Assembly: GCA_036389485.1 (NCBI GenBank)
Contig: DASVPR010000047.1
Span: 1-58,260, forward strand
Length of the DNA: 58,260 nt
Reading direction: 5' to 3'
Source: CADCVT01 sp036389485
GTDB taxonomy: Bacteria > Actinomycetota > Thermoleophilia > Solirubrobacterales > Solirubrobacteraceae
Shown here: positions 1-7,114 of the stretch, in pieces
Position numbering within the stretch: the first letter of the stretch is position 1
Layout of the letters: each line of letters begins with the position of its first letter
Notes under the pieces: generated by a model
What the model was told of the DNA's origin: nothing
Databases searched by the model: none
What the model saw: the letters and a program-made list of their open reading frames with translations, nothing else
Made by a program: the position numbers and the translations under genes

Positions 1-2
1 AG

Positions 3-140
3 CTCTACGCCAACAGCGCCGAGCGCACCGCAGCGCTCGACGCCTGGCTCAACCACTACAACTTCATCCGACCCCACGGCAGCCTCAGCCACAAGCCGCC
101 CGGCTCACGACTGACGAAGGCGCCTGGGAACGACAGCTAG
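3..140 (+). mobile_element. IS481-type transposase, 3' end only
   Basis: The first 45 codons visible are the C-terminal end of a DDE transposase. The residues read YNFIRPHGSLSHKPPGSRL, the tail typical of the rve integrase core in IS481-family enzymes (YN..RPH.SL...PP). The catalytic residues and left end lie outside the window. The TAG stop shares a CTAG palindrome with the stop of the convergent GNAT gene, so there is no room for a terminal inverted repeat between them. This may be a degenerate copy, or an IS whose end lies within the neighbouring gene. Family assignment is fairly secure; whether it is active cannot be judged. Confidence 0.8.
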
Positions 141-742
141 CCGCCCGGCGCGACGAACGCGGCGGGCGGCTCACCCTCGATCTCGACGGGCACGCCGCTC
201 AGCGGCGAGCGCTCCAGCTCCTCGCGCAGCAGCGAGAACACGCGGACGTCGTGGACCGTGTCGCCGTGGCGGTGGTAGGCGCGCAGCGTGCCCTCGGCGA
301 CGAAGCCGAGCTTCTCGAGCGCCCGCTGGGACCGCGGGTTCGCGGGCGCGGCGTAGGCGCCGATCCGCTCCAGGCCGAAGGCGTCGAACGCGAGCCGCGC
401 GAGCAGCGCCTTCGCCTCGCCGTTCACCCCGGTCCCCCAGTGCGCGCGGCCGAGCCACGTCCCGACGACCGCGCGGCGGTCGCGCAGGCTCCACTCCCCC
501 AGGCCGATCACGCCGGCCGGGCCGTGGTCGCGGTGGTCGATCAGCAGGTCGAGGTGGCGCCCCGAGGCCCGCTCCTCCGGCAGCCGAGCGATGTACGCCT
601 CGGCCTCCTCGACCCGCTGGTACGGGCCCCACGAGAAGAACCGGGTGACTTCGGGGTCCCGCGCGAGCGCGAACAGCGCAGGCGCGTCGGCCGGCTCGGC
701 GAAGCGCAGCGTGAGGGTCGGGCCCGTCGCGCGGAGTGACAT
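137..742 (-). CDS. GNAT family N-acetyltransferase (RimJ/RimL-like)
   Basis: The 201-residue product fits the Acetyltransf_3 (RimJ/RimL) branch of GNAT enzymes, which move an acetyl group from acetyl-CoA to an amine, often a ribosomal-protein N-terminus. It has the opening beta strand (LTLRFAEPADAPALFALA), the GTWLGRAHWGTGVNGEAK acetyl-CoA loop region and the NPRSQRALEKLGFVAEG C-terminal motif. Start chosen: ATG at 742, where homology begins (MSLRATGP). The start of the divergent phosphoesterase is only 9 bases away, so promoters must overlap and leaders must be very short. Substrate unknown. Confidence 0.85.
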   Translation of the reverse strand: MSLRATGPTLTLRFAEPADAPALFALARDPEVTRFFSWGPYQRVEEAEAYIARLPEERASGRHLDLLIDHRDHGPAGVIGLGEWSLRDRRAVVGTWLGRAHWGTGVNGEAKALLARLAFDAFGLERIGAYAAPANPRSQRALEKLGFVAEGTLRAYHRHGDTVHDVRVFSLLREELERSPLSGVPVEIEGEPPAAFVAPGG

Positions 743-751
743 GATCGGCGC

Positions 752-1435
752 ATGATCGCGCTCCTGTACGACGTCCACGGGAACCTGCCCGCGCTCGACG
801 CCGTCCTGGCCGACGCGAGCGGCGCGGACGTCACCGGCTACGTGATCGGTGGCGACGTCGCCCTGTTCGGCGCCTTCCCCGCCGAGACGGTGGAGCGCCT
901 CGAGCGGCTGCGGAACGCGCGGTGGCTGCGCGGCAACGGCGAACGGTGGACGGCGAACCCCTCCGATCTCGCGCCCGACCACCCGATGCAGGGCGGCATC
1001 GCGGCGGCCCGCGAGGCGCTCGGCGCGACGGTCGTCGAGGAGCTCGGCGCGCTGCCGGAGAGCCTCGACCTCGGCGACGGCACGCGTGCCTGGCACGGCT
1101 CGCCCAAGAGCGACGTCGAGTCGTTCATGCCGCAGCCGAACGAGCACGACGACGCACTCCTCGCCGGCGTCACCGACCGCCGCCTGATCTTCGGCCACAC
1201 CCATCTCCCCTTCCAGCGGACGCACGGCGACGTCGAGCTCGTCAACCCCGGGTCGGTCGGGATGCCGCTCGACGGCGACCGGCGCGCCGCGTACGCGCTG
1301 CTGCACCCGGACGGCACGATCGAACACCGGCGCGTCGAGTACCCGGTCGACGCGACGATCGCCGCGCTGCGCCGCCGCTACGACGGCCCGTGGGTGGACG
1401 TCGTCGCCGGGCGCCTGGAGAACGCCGCGTTCTAG
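752..1435 (+). CDS. Calcineurin-like metallophosphoesterase, YfcE/MJ0936 type
   Basis: The 227-residue cytoplasmic protein carries the metal-binding signatures of the small Metallophos_2 family: LLYDVHGNLPALDAVL (D-x-H), IGGDVA (GD), RGNGE (GNGE in place of GNHD) and FGHTHLPF (GHTH). Members hydrolyse phosphomonoesters or phosphodiesters with two metal ions. The GNGE variation suggests an altered but probably still metal-binding site. It lies 3 bases upstream of a TetR gene and is probably cotranscribed with it. The start is an ATG with no Shine-Dalgarno sequence; CATGAT lies six bases before it. Physiological substrate unknown. Confidence 0.85.
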   Translation: MIALLYDVHGNLPALDAVLADASGADVTGYVIGGDVALFGAFPAETVERLERLRNARWLRGNGERWTANPSDLAPDHPMQGGIAAAREALGATVVEELGALPESLDLGDGTRAWHGSPKSDVESFMPQPNEHDDALLAGVTDRRLIFGHTHLPFQRTHGDVELVNPGSVGMPLDGDRRAAYALLHPDGTIEHRRVEYPVDATIAALRRRYDGPWVDVVAGRLENAAF

Positions 1436-1438
1436 GCG

Positions 1439-2041
1439 ATGGCGCGGGCGGCCCGGACGCGGACGAAGGCCGAGCAGGGCGAGGCGACGCGGGCGAAGCT
1501 CGTGAAGGTCGCGCGGCGGCTGTTCGCGTCGAAGGGCTACGGCGCCACGTCGATCCTCGACATCACGAAGGGGGCGCGCGTGACCCGCGGCGCGCTCTAC
1601 CACCACTTCCCCGACAAGCAGGCCCTCTTCCGCGCGGTCTTCGAGGCGGTCGAGCAGGAGACGCTCGAGGGCATCGCCGCCGTCGTCGCCGCCGAGCCGC
1701 GGCCGGAGGAGCGGCTGAAGGCCGGGCTCAACGCGTTCCTCGACGCGTGCCTCGACAGCGAGTACCAGCGCGTCGCGCTGCTCGACGCGCCGTCCGTGCT
1801 CGGGTTCGACGAGTGGCAGGAGATCGACGAGAGGTACGGGCTCGGGATGACGCGCGCGGCGATCGCGAACGCGGTGGACGAGGGGTTCATCCGGCCGGTC
1901 GACCCGGAGCCGCTGTCCCACCTCGTGCTCGGGGCGCTCAACCAGGCGGGGCTCGCGATCGCCCGGGCGGAGGATGTCGGCGCGGCGCGGCGGGGATTCG
2001 GCGAGGCTTTGGAGCAATGGGTCGACGGCTTGCGTGCCTGA
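1439..2041 (+). CDS. TetR/AcrR family transcriptional regulator
   Basis: The 200-residue protein has an N-terminal TetR_N helix-turn-helix (about residues 17-63). It includes ARRLFASKGYGATSILDI and the recognition-helix segment TRGALYHHFPDKQALFRAVF. The C-terminal ligand domain is not assignable to a known inducer class. It begins 3 bases after the phosphoesterase, and its 3' end overlaps the next gene by 25 bases, so all three genes are likely one operon. No operator could be picked out upstream because the preceding gene abuts it. Confidence 0.9.
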   Translation: MARAARTRTKAEQGEATRAKLVKVARRLFASKGYGATSILDITKGARVTRGALYHHFPDKQALFRAVFEAVEQETLEGIAAVVAAEPRPEERLKAGLNAFLDACLDSEYQRVALLDAPSVLGFDEWQEIDERYGLGMTRAAIANAVDEGFIRPVDPEPLSHLVLGALNQAGLAIARAEDVGAARRGFGEALEQWVDGLRA

Positions 2042-3231
2042 TCGCGCTCTCCACCGCGCTCCTCCCCGCGTCGGCCGCCGCTGCGCCCGACTGCCCCGAG
2101 GAGACGAGCGCGCAGCCGCTGCTGCAGGGCCAAGGCACGCTCGAGTCGGTGATCGTCGACCCGCGCGGGCCGCTGTTCTTCACGAACGAGAGGAGCGTCC
2201 TGCGGCTGGATCGCCCCGGCGCCGAGGCCGTCGTGGTGGCGGAGATCGAGGAGCCCGGCGGGCTGGCGTTCGACCCCGCCGGCAACGTCATCGTCGGGTC
2301 CGGCAACTCGCTGCAGAACGGCTCGATGGGCGACGCGACCGGCCCGTCGAGCCTCATCCGCGTCGACCCCGCGACCGGCGCGAAGGAGGTCTACGCGACC
2401 GGGCTGTCGATGGGCAACGGCCTCGTCCGCGGGCCGGACGGCGCCTTCTACGCCTCCAACGACGGCGGCTTCAACATCGACCGCGTCGCCGACGGGAAGA
2501 CGCAGCGCGGCTGGGCGCGGGTGCAGTCCGGCAACGGGCTGGCGATCGACACGAACGGGCGGTGGCTCTACGTGGCCCAGACGTTCAAGCCCGCGGCGAT
2601 CCAGCAGGTCGACCTGCGCGACCCGAGCAAGGTCACGCCCTACGTGGAGGCCGCGCCCGAGGACGTCCACGCCGGCCTCGACGGCATGGACCGCGACCCG
2701 GCCAACCAGCTCTTCGTCACCGCGAACGGCGCGGGCCAGGTGTGGCGCGTCGCGGGCGCGCCCCCCGAGATCTGCGTCGTGCTCCGCGGCCTGCCCGGCT
2801 TCCCCGACGGCCCGAGCGCGGTCGCCGTCGGCAAGCCCGGCACGCCGTTCCCGCCCGAGAACCTCTACGTCGTCGCCTTCAACGGGACGCTCACGGAGAT
2901 CGCGAAGGCCGCTGCCCCGCCCCGCCCGGACGGGTTCCACGGCGATCCGCCGCTCCCGCAGAAGGTCCCCCTCCGCCTGCGCGTGCGACCGCGCGTCGCC
3001 GTCGCCGGCCGCCGCACCCGCTTCCGCATCGTGGTCGAGGCCTTCGCCGGCACCGGCTGGATCCGGGCCCCGCGCGCGACGGTGAGCTTCGTCGGGCGCC
3101 GGGTTCGCACCGGGCGCGCCGGCACCGCGCGCGTCACGCGGCGGTTCCGCAAGGCCCGCCGCCACCGGCTGCGCGCCGTGTGGGGCGCGCAGCGGAGCCC
3201 GGCGGTGACGCTGATCGTCCGCCGCCGCTAG
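2017..3231 (+). CDS. Secreted beta-propeller protein, SMP-30/NHL-like
   Basis: The 404-residue protein starts with a signal peptide (RRLACLIALSTALLPASAAAA, then PDC). About 300 residues of propeller-type repeats follow, such as GGLAFDPAGNVIVGSGNS, GLVRGPDGAFYASNDGG and GLAIDTNGRWLYVAQT. These resemble SMP-30/gluconolactonase and NHL propellers. The last ~100 residues are Arg-rich and strand-forming, possibly an Ig-like domain (VRPRVAVAGRRTRFRI). The ATG at 2017 lies inside the TetR gene in another frame (25-base overlap), so translation is coupled. It is an extracytoplasmic protein; enzymatic activity cannot be assigned. Confidence 0.75.
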   Translation: MGRRLACLIALSTALLPASAAAAPDCPEETSAQPLLQGQGTLESVIVDPRGPLFFTNERSVLRLDRPGAEAVVVAEIEEPGGLAFDPAGNVIVGSGNSLQNGSMGDATGPSSLIRVDPATGAKEVYATGLSMGNGLVRGPDGAFYASNDGGFNIDRVADGKTQRGWARVQSGNGLAIDTNGRWLYVAQTFKPAAIQQVDLRDPSKVTPYVEAAPEDVHAGLDGMDRDPANQLFVTANGAGQVWRVAGAPPEICVVLRGLPGFPDGPSAVAVGKPGTPFPPENLYVVAFNGTLTEIAKAAAPPRPDGFHGDPPLPQKVPLRLRVRPRVAVAGRRTRFRIVVEAFAGTGWIRAPRATVSFVGRRVRTGRAGTARVTRRFRKARRHRLRAVWGAQRSPAVTLIVRRR

Positions 3232-4079
3232 GCCGCGAGCGGCCTCGGCGCGACGATCTCGAGCCGCCCGCCTCCGGAGCGCTTCGAGACGTACATCGCG
3301 GCGTCGGCGGCGCGGACGAGGGCGTCGGGGTCCTCGGTCCCGTCGACGGCGAGCGCCACGCCGACGCTGACGCTGCCCGGCACCTCGCGGACGATCCGCT
3401 CCGCGATGCCGCGCGCCTCGCCGACGCCGGCGACGTCCTCGCACAGCACGACGAACTCGTCGCCGCCGAGGCGCGCCGCGGTGTCGCCGCCGCGCAGCCC
3501 GGCGCGCAGCTGGTGCGCGACCTCGACGAGGAACTGGTCGCCGGCCGCGTGGCCGAGCGCGTCGTTGATCGCCTTGAAGCCGTCGAGGTCGAGGAAGAGG
3601 ACGGCGAGGCACGTCTGGGTCCGCCTCAGGCGGCTCAGCGCGAGCTTCAGGCGGTCGGAGAACAGCGTGCGGTTCGGCAGGCCGGTCAGCGGGTCGTGCA
3701 GCGCGCGGCGGGCCAGCTCCCACTCCCGCGCCGTGCGCTCGACGGCGTGGCGCAGCGCCCGCGCGAGCGTCCTCCCGTCGAGGCCGCGGCGCGAGACGCA
3801 CTCCTGCGCCCCGGCGCGGACGGCCGCGAGCGCGACGGCGTCGTCGTCGGTCGGGCTGAGCACGACGACCGGCCGGCCGAGCGACGCGGCGTGCACCCGG
3901 TCGAGCGTCGCGACGCCGTCGAGCAGGACGGCGTGCACCCCGTCATCCAGCAGCCGATCGACCGCGGCATCGGCGTTCGCGACCACCTCCACGCGGAACT
4001 CCGCGGGCGCGGCCTCCTCGAGCAGCGCGCCGACGAGCGCGGCGAACCCGCGACGCTCCTCGATCAGCAGGACGCGCAT
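3228..4079 (-). CDS. Diguanylate cyclase with degenerate receiver domain
   Basis: The 283-residue protein has a receiver-like N-terminus (1-110) and a GGDEF domain (about 120-283). The GGDEF signature is intact at 205-209, with an inhibitory I-site RGGD at 196-199, five residues upstream. It should therefore make cyclic di-GMP from two GTP and be feedback-inhibited. In the receiver, Asp54 aligns with the phosphoacceptor and Ser75 with the conserved Ser/Thr, but the conserved Lys appears to be Arg97 or Arg98. Phosphorylation is thus uncertain. It is divergent from the HtrA-like gene, with 69 bases between the chosen starts. A start further upstream (MFRRENIAS) is possible. Confidence 0.88.
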   Translation of the reverse strand: MRVLLIEERRGFAALVGALLEEAAPAEFRVEVVANADAAVDRLLDDGVHAVLLDGVATLDRVHAASLGRPVVVLSPTDDDAVALAAVRAGAQECVSRRGLDGRTLARALRHAVERTAREWELARRALHDPLTGLPNRTLFSDRLKLALSRLRRTQTCLAVLFLDLDGFKAINDALGHAAGDQFLVEVAHQLRAGLRGGDTAARLGGDEFVVLCEDVAGVGEARGIAERIVREVPGSVSVGVALAVDGTEDPDALVRAADAAMYVSKRSGGGRLEIVAPRPLAA

Positions 4080-4136
4080 GGAGGCGATGTTCTCACGCCT
4101 GAACATTGGTGAAGGGTCTTTGGACGAATGTCGGAG

Positions 4137-4142
4137 TACCTT
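4137..4142 (+). promoter_or_regulatory. Putative -10 element of a leaderless htrA-like transcript
   Basis: TACCTT lies six bases before the ATG at 4149, with no Shine-Dalgarno sequence between. If this is the -10 box, transcription would start at or next to the ATG. That makes 4149 a better start than the ATG at 4128, which would lie upstream of the transcript. This is inferred from the recurrence of the same spacing at other genes in the window. Confidence 0.4.
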
Positions 4143-4148
4143 CACGAC

Positions 4149-5129
4149 ATGACGCTCATGTTCGTGCGCGGCAGCGCGCCCGACTCGGACTCCGAGGCGC
4201 TCGACGCCTACTCGCAGGTCGTCACCCGCGTCGCCCGCGATCTCGCCCCCTCCGTCGCGAACCTTCGCGTCTACCGGCGGGTCCGGGGAGGAAGGCGGGC
4301 CGTGGGAGGAGGGAGCGCCGTGGCGATCGCGCCCGATGGGTACCTCCTCACCTCGGCGCACGTCGTCGCCGGCGCCAGCTCCAAGGGGCTGGCGTCCTTC
4401 GTCGACGGCCGCGACGTCGCGTTCGAGGTCGTCGGAAGCGACCCGCTGTCCGACCTCGCCGTGCTCCGCACGGCCGACGGCGCGCTCGATCCCGCGACCC
4501 TCGGCGACGCGTCCGAGCTGCGGGTCGGTCAGCTCGTCGTGGCGATCGGCAACCCGCACGGCTACGCGGGGTCCGTCACGGCCGGCGTCGTGTCGGCGCT
4601 CGGCCGCTCGCTGCCGGTCCGCTCCGGCCCGATCGCGAGGGTCGTCGACAACGTCATCCAGACCGACGCGGCGCTCAACCCCGGCAACTCCGGCGGCGCG
4701 CTCGTCGACAGCCGCGGCCACGTCGTCGGGATCAACACGGCGGTCGCCGGGATCGGGCTCGGCCTGGCGGTCCCGATCAACGAGTTCACGCGAAGGATCG
4801 TCGGCGCGCTCGTGCGCGACGGCCGGGTCCGCCGCGCGTACCTCGGCGTCGCCGGCGGCGAGCGACCGCTCCCGCCGCGGGTCGCCGAGATGGTCGGCCG
4901 CCGCGAGGGCGTCGAGGTCGTCGAGGTCGTCCCCGGCGGCGCCGCCGACCGCGCCGGGATCCGCCCCGAAGACCTGCTCGTCGAGCTCGACGGCGTCGCG
5001 GTCCGCTCCGTCGACGATCTCCAGCGCCTGATGACCGACGAGCGGATCGGCCAGGCGGTGCCGGCGGTCGTCGTCCGCGACGGCGAGCGTCGCGTCCTGC
5101 GCGTCGTCCCCGCCGAGCTCGGCGCGTGA
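4149..5129 (+). CDS. HtrA/DegP-like trypsin-PDZ serine protease
   Basis: The protein is about 326 residues, with a trypsin-like protease domain and one C-terminal PDZ domain. The catalytic triad is complete: His71 in TSAHVV, Asp102 in LSDLAVL and Ser181 in NPGNSGGAL. The PDZ domain covers about residues 235-320 (GVEVVEVVPGGAADRAGI). HtrA proteases degrade or chaperone misfolded proteins, usually in the envelope. No signal peptide or membrane segment is visible, so the product looks cytoplasmic or non-classically placed. An ATG at 4128 would add seven residues. The next gene overlaps its stop (GTGA), and the MCE operon follows. Confidence 0.85.
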   Translation: MTLMFVRGSAPDSDSEALDAYSQVVTRVARDLAPSVANLRVYRRVRGGRRAVGGGSAVAIAPDGYLLTSAHVVAGASSKGLASFVDGRDVAFEVVGSDPLSDLAVLRTADGALDPATLGDASELRVGQLVVAIGNPHGYAGSVTAGVVSALGRSLPVRSGPIARVVDNVIQTDAALNPGNSGGALVDSRGHVVGINTAVAGIGLGLAVPINEFTRRIVGALVRDGRVRRAYLGVAGGERPLPPRVAEMVGRREGVEVVEVVPGGAADRAGIRPEDLLVELDGVAVRSVDDLQRLMTDERIGQAVPAVVVRDGERRVLRVVPAELGA

Positions 5130-5641
5130 GCGACGACCAGACCCCCGTGGACGTCGTCCTCACCGCGGGCGAGCTCGACCGGCACGTCGTCGCCGTGCGC
5201 GAGCTGCTGCACCGGGTCAGCGCGCTCGAGGTGCAGGCCGTCGTCGACCGCGGGCCGGAGGAGCCGTTCGCGCTCATCACCTGCGGGCAGATGCGCCCGA
5301 TCGAGATCGCCGACGACCAGCGCACCGTCCACCTTCCGCACGCCGTCGAGTTGGACGCTCGCGTGCCCGAGCTTCCGAGCGTCCCCCCGCTGCCGCCGAT
5401 CGAGGTCGACGCCGAGCAGGGAACGGTCGGCGCGCCGCTCGGCGCCATCGACTCCCTGGTCGACGCGGTCGGCGCGCTGGCGGGCGCGCTCGGCGGCCGC
5501 AGCGTCGCGCTCGCGTTCTTCCAGACGACCGACGACGAGACCCCGCTCGGCATCGCGGCGCGCGCCGGCGAGCCCCCGATCCTCACGCTCGGCGAGGAGC
5601 AGTTCGCCCTGCCGGGTGTGACCGACGCAACAGAGCGTTAA
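5126..5641 (+). CDS. Conserved-looking hypothetical protein
   Basis: I do not recognise this 171-residue protein. It begins with GTG overlapping the HtrA-like stop codon (GTGA), so it is translationally coupled to that gene. It is acidic, with no signal peptide. An N-terminal alpha/beta part contains LLHRVSALEVQAVV and LITCGQMRPIEIA, followed by a proline-rich hinge (PSVPPLPPIEV). An Ala/Gly-rich helix (DAVGALAGALGGRSVALAFF) is too polar at its edges to be a clear membrane span. The position suggests a partner of the protease. Function unknown. Confidence 0.7.
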   Translation: MSDDQTPVDVVLTAGELDRHVVAVRELLHRVSALEVQAVVDRGPEEPFALITCGQMRPIEIADDQRTVHLPHAVELDARVPELPSVPPLPPIEVDAEQGTVGAPLGAIDSLVDAVGALAGALGGRSVALAFFQTTDDETPLGIAARAGEPPILTLGEEQFALPGVTDATER

Positions 5642-5682
5642 CGCGGCGGCGCGCAAGTGGCGCGCAATACGAACGTTTCTCC

Positions 5683-5688
5683 TAGCGT
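5683..5688 (+). promoter_or_regulatory. Possible -10 box for the MCE operon
   Basis: The 68-base gap before the first MCE gene holds TAGCGT, which fits TAnnnT and lies 21 bases before the ATG. No convincing -35 hexamer stands at 16-18 bases. This is the only gap in the run of MCE genes large enough for a dedicated promoter. Confidence 0.25.
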
Positions 5689-5709
5689 CCCGTCCCACGC
5701 AGGCTTCGC

Positions 5710-7113
5710 ATGGAGAACGACGAGAAGGAAGGCACAAGCTGGGTCGGCCGGATCGCAGCCGTTGCGGCATTGCTGCTCGCGGTGGCGGTCGCGGCGTGGC
5801 TCCTCATGTTCGAGGACGAGGGCTACAAGGTCCACGTCCGCTTCCAGGCCGCGACCAACGTCGTCAAGGGCAACCTCGTCCAGGTCGCCGGGCGGCGGGT
5901 CGGCACGATCGAGGACATCGAGCTCACCGAGGACGGCCAGGCCGACCTCACGCTGAAGATCGAGGACGAGGACATCGTCCCGCTGCGCACCGGCACGCGC
6001 GCGACGCTGCGCATCGCCTCGCTTTCCGGCTCGGCCAACCGCTACGTCGACCTGAGCATCCCGCCCGCCGGCGGGCAGGAGATCGACGAGGGCGGCGTCA
6101 TCGACGCGAGCAGCACGACCTCCGCCGTCGAGGTCGACCAGCTCTTCCAGATGTTCGACGAGCGCACGCGGAAGGGCCTGCGCAGCTTCATCCGCGGCCA
6201 GGCGCGGCAGTGGGGCGACGACCAGGGCCGCCTGGCGAACGACGGCTGGAACTCCGTCAACCCCGCGCTCGTCTCCGCCTCGCGCCTCTTCCGCGAGCTC
6301 GACTTCGACCGCCGGATCCTCGAGGAGTTCGTCGTCAACTCCTCCAAGCTCGTCACCGACGTCGCCGATCGCCGCGACGACCTCTCCGCCCTCGTCGACC
6401 AGCTCGCCGACATGCTCGGCGCGATCGCGCGCGAGGAGGGCAACCTGCGCTCGGCGATCGACCAGCTGCCGCCGTTCATGCGCCGCGCGAACACCACGTT
6501 CGTCGAGCTGCGCGGCACGCTCGACGAGCTGGCGCCGGTGGTCCGCGAATCGAAGCCCGTGACGCCGAAGCTGCGCGCGGTGCTGGCCGAGCTGCGCCCG
6601 TTCGCCCGCGAGGCGGTCCCCACCGTGCGCGGCCTCTCGCGCCTCGTCCGGCAGGACGGCCCCGACAACGACCTCATCGACCTCGCGAAGAGCGTCCCGC
6701 CGCTGCGCGACGTCGCCACTCGCCCGGTCTTCCGCAACGGCAAGGAGCGCCCGGGCGGCTTCGACACCGCGGTCGAGTCGCTGCAGGGCCAGACACCGCA
6801 CATCGCCTACTTCCGGCCGTACACCGTCGACTTCACCGGCTGGCTCGACGACTTCAGCCACTCCGGCATCTACGACGCCAACGGCTCGGCCAGCCGCGTC
6901 GCGACGTCGGTCAACGCGTTCGCCGCGATCGGCGCGCAGCTCAAGCTCGTCCCCGAGGAGCTGCGCCAGGAGATCACCAACGCGGTCACCCGCACCGGCC
7001 AGAGCAACCGCTGCCCGGGCGGCAGCGAGCGCCCGTGGTCGGACGGCTCCAACCCGTGGAAGCCGAGCCCGGACTTCAACTGCGACGAGACCCAGATCCC
7101 GCCGGGGCGATGA
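5710..7113 (+). CDS. MCE (MlaD) family protein 1 of 6
   Basis: The 467-residue protein has an N-terminal membrane helix (about 11-33). The MCE/MlaD beta-barrel domain covers about 38-120 (VQVAGRRVGTIEDIEL, SANRYVDLSIPP), followed by a long helical region with heptad-like repeats (LSALVDQLADMLGAIA, LRGTLDELAPVVRESK). MCE proteins form hexameric rings or tubes that shuttle lipids across the envelope. This is the first of six such genes in a row, as in mceA-F operons. The next ATG follows after one base. The usual upstream YrbE permease genes are absent. Confidence 0.9.
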   Translation: MENDEKEGTSWVGRIAAVAALLLAVAVAAWLLMFEDEGYKVHVRFQAATNVVKGNLVQVAGRRVGTIEDIELTEDGQADLTLKIEDEDIVPLRTGTRATLRIASLSGSANRYVDLSIPPAGGQEIDEGGVIDASSTTSAVEVDQLFQMFDERTRKGLRSFIRGQARQWGDDQGRLANDGWNSVNPALVSASRLFRELDFDRRILEEFVVNSSKLVTDVADRRDDLSALVDQLADMLGAIAREEGNLRSAIDQLPPFMRRANTTFVELRGTLDELAPVVRESKPVTPKLRAVLAELRPFAREAVPTVRGLSRLVRQDGPDNDLIDLAKSVPPLRDVATRPVFRNGKERPGGFDTAVESLQGQTPHIAYFRPYTVDFTGWLDDFSHSGIYDANGSASRVATSVNAFAAIGAQLKLVPEELRQEITNAVTRTGQSNRCPGGSERPWSDGSNPWKPSPDFNCDETQIPPGR

Positions 7114-7114
7114 G

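Noticed and set aside
743..2017. Upstream extension of the GNAT frame to 626 residues
   Set aside because: The extra sequence is antisense to the phosphoesterase and TetR genes and is low-complexity; GNAT homology begins at the ATG at 742.
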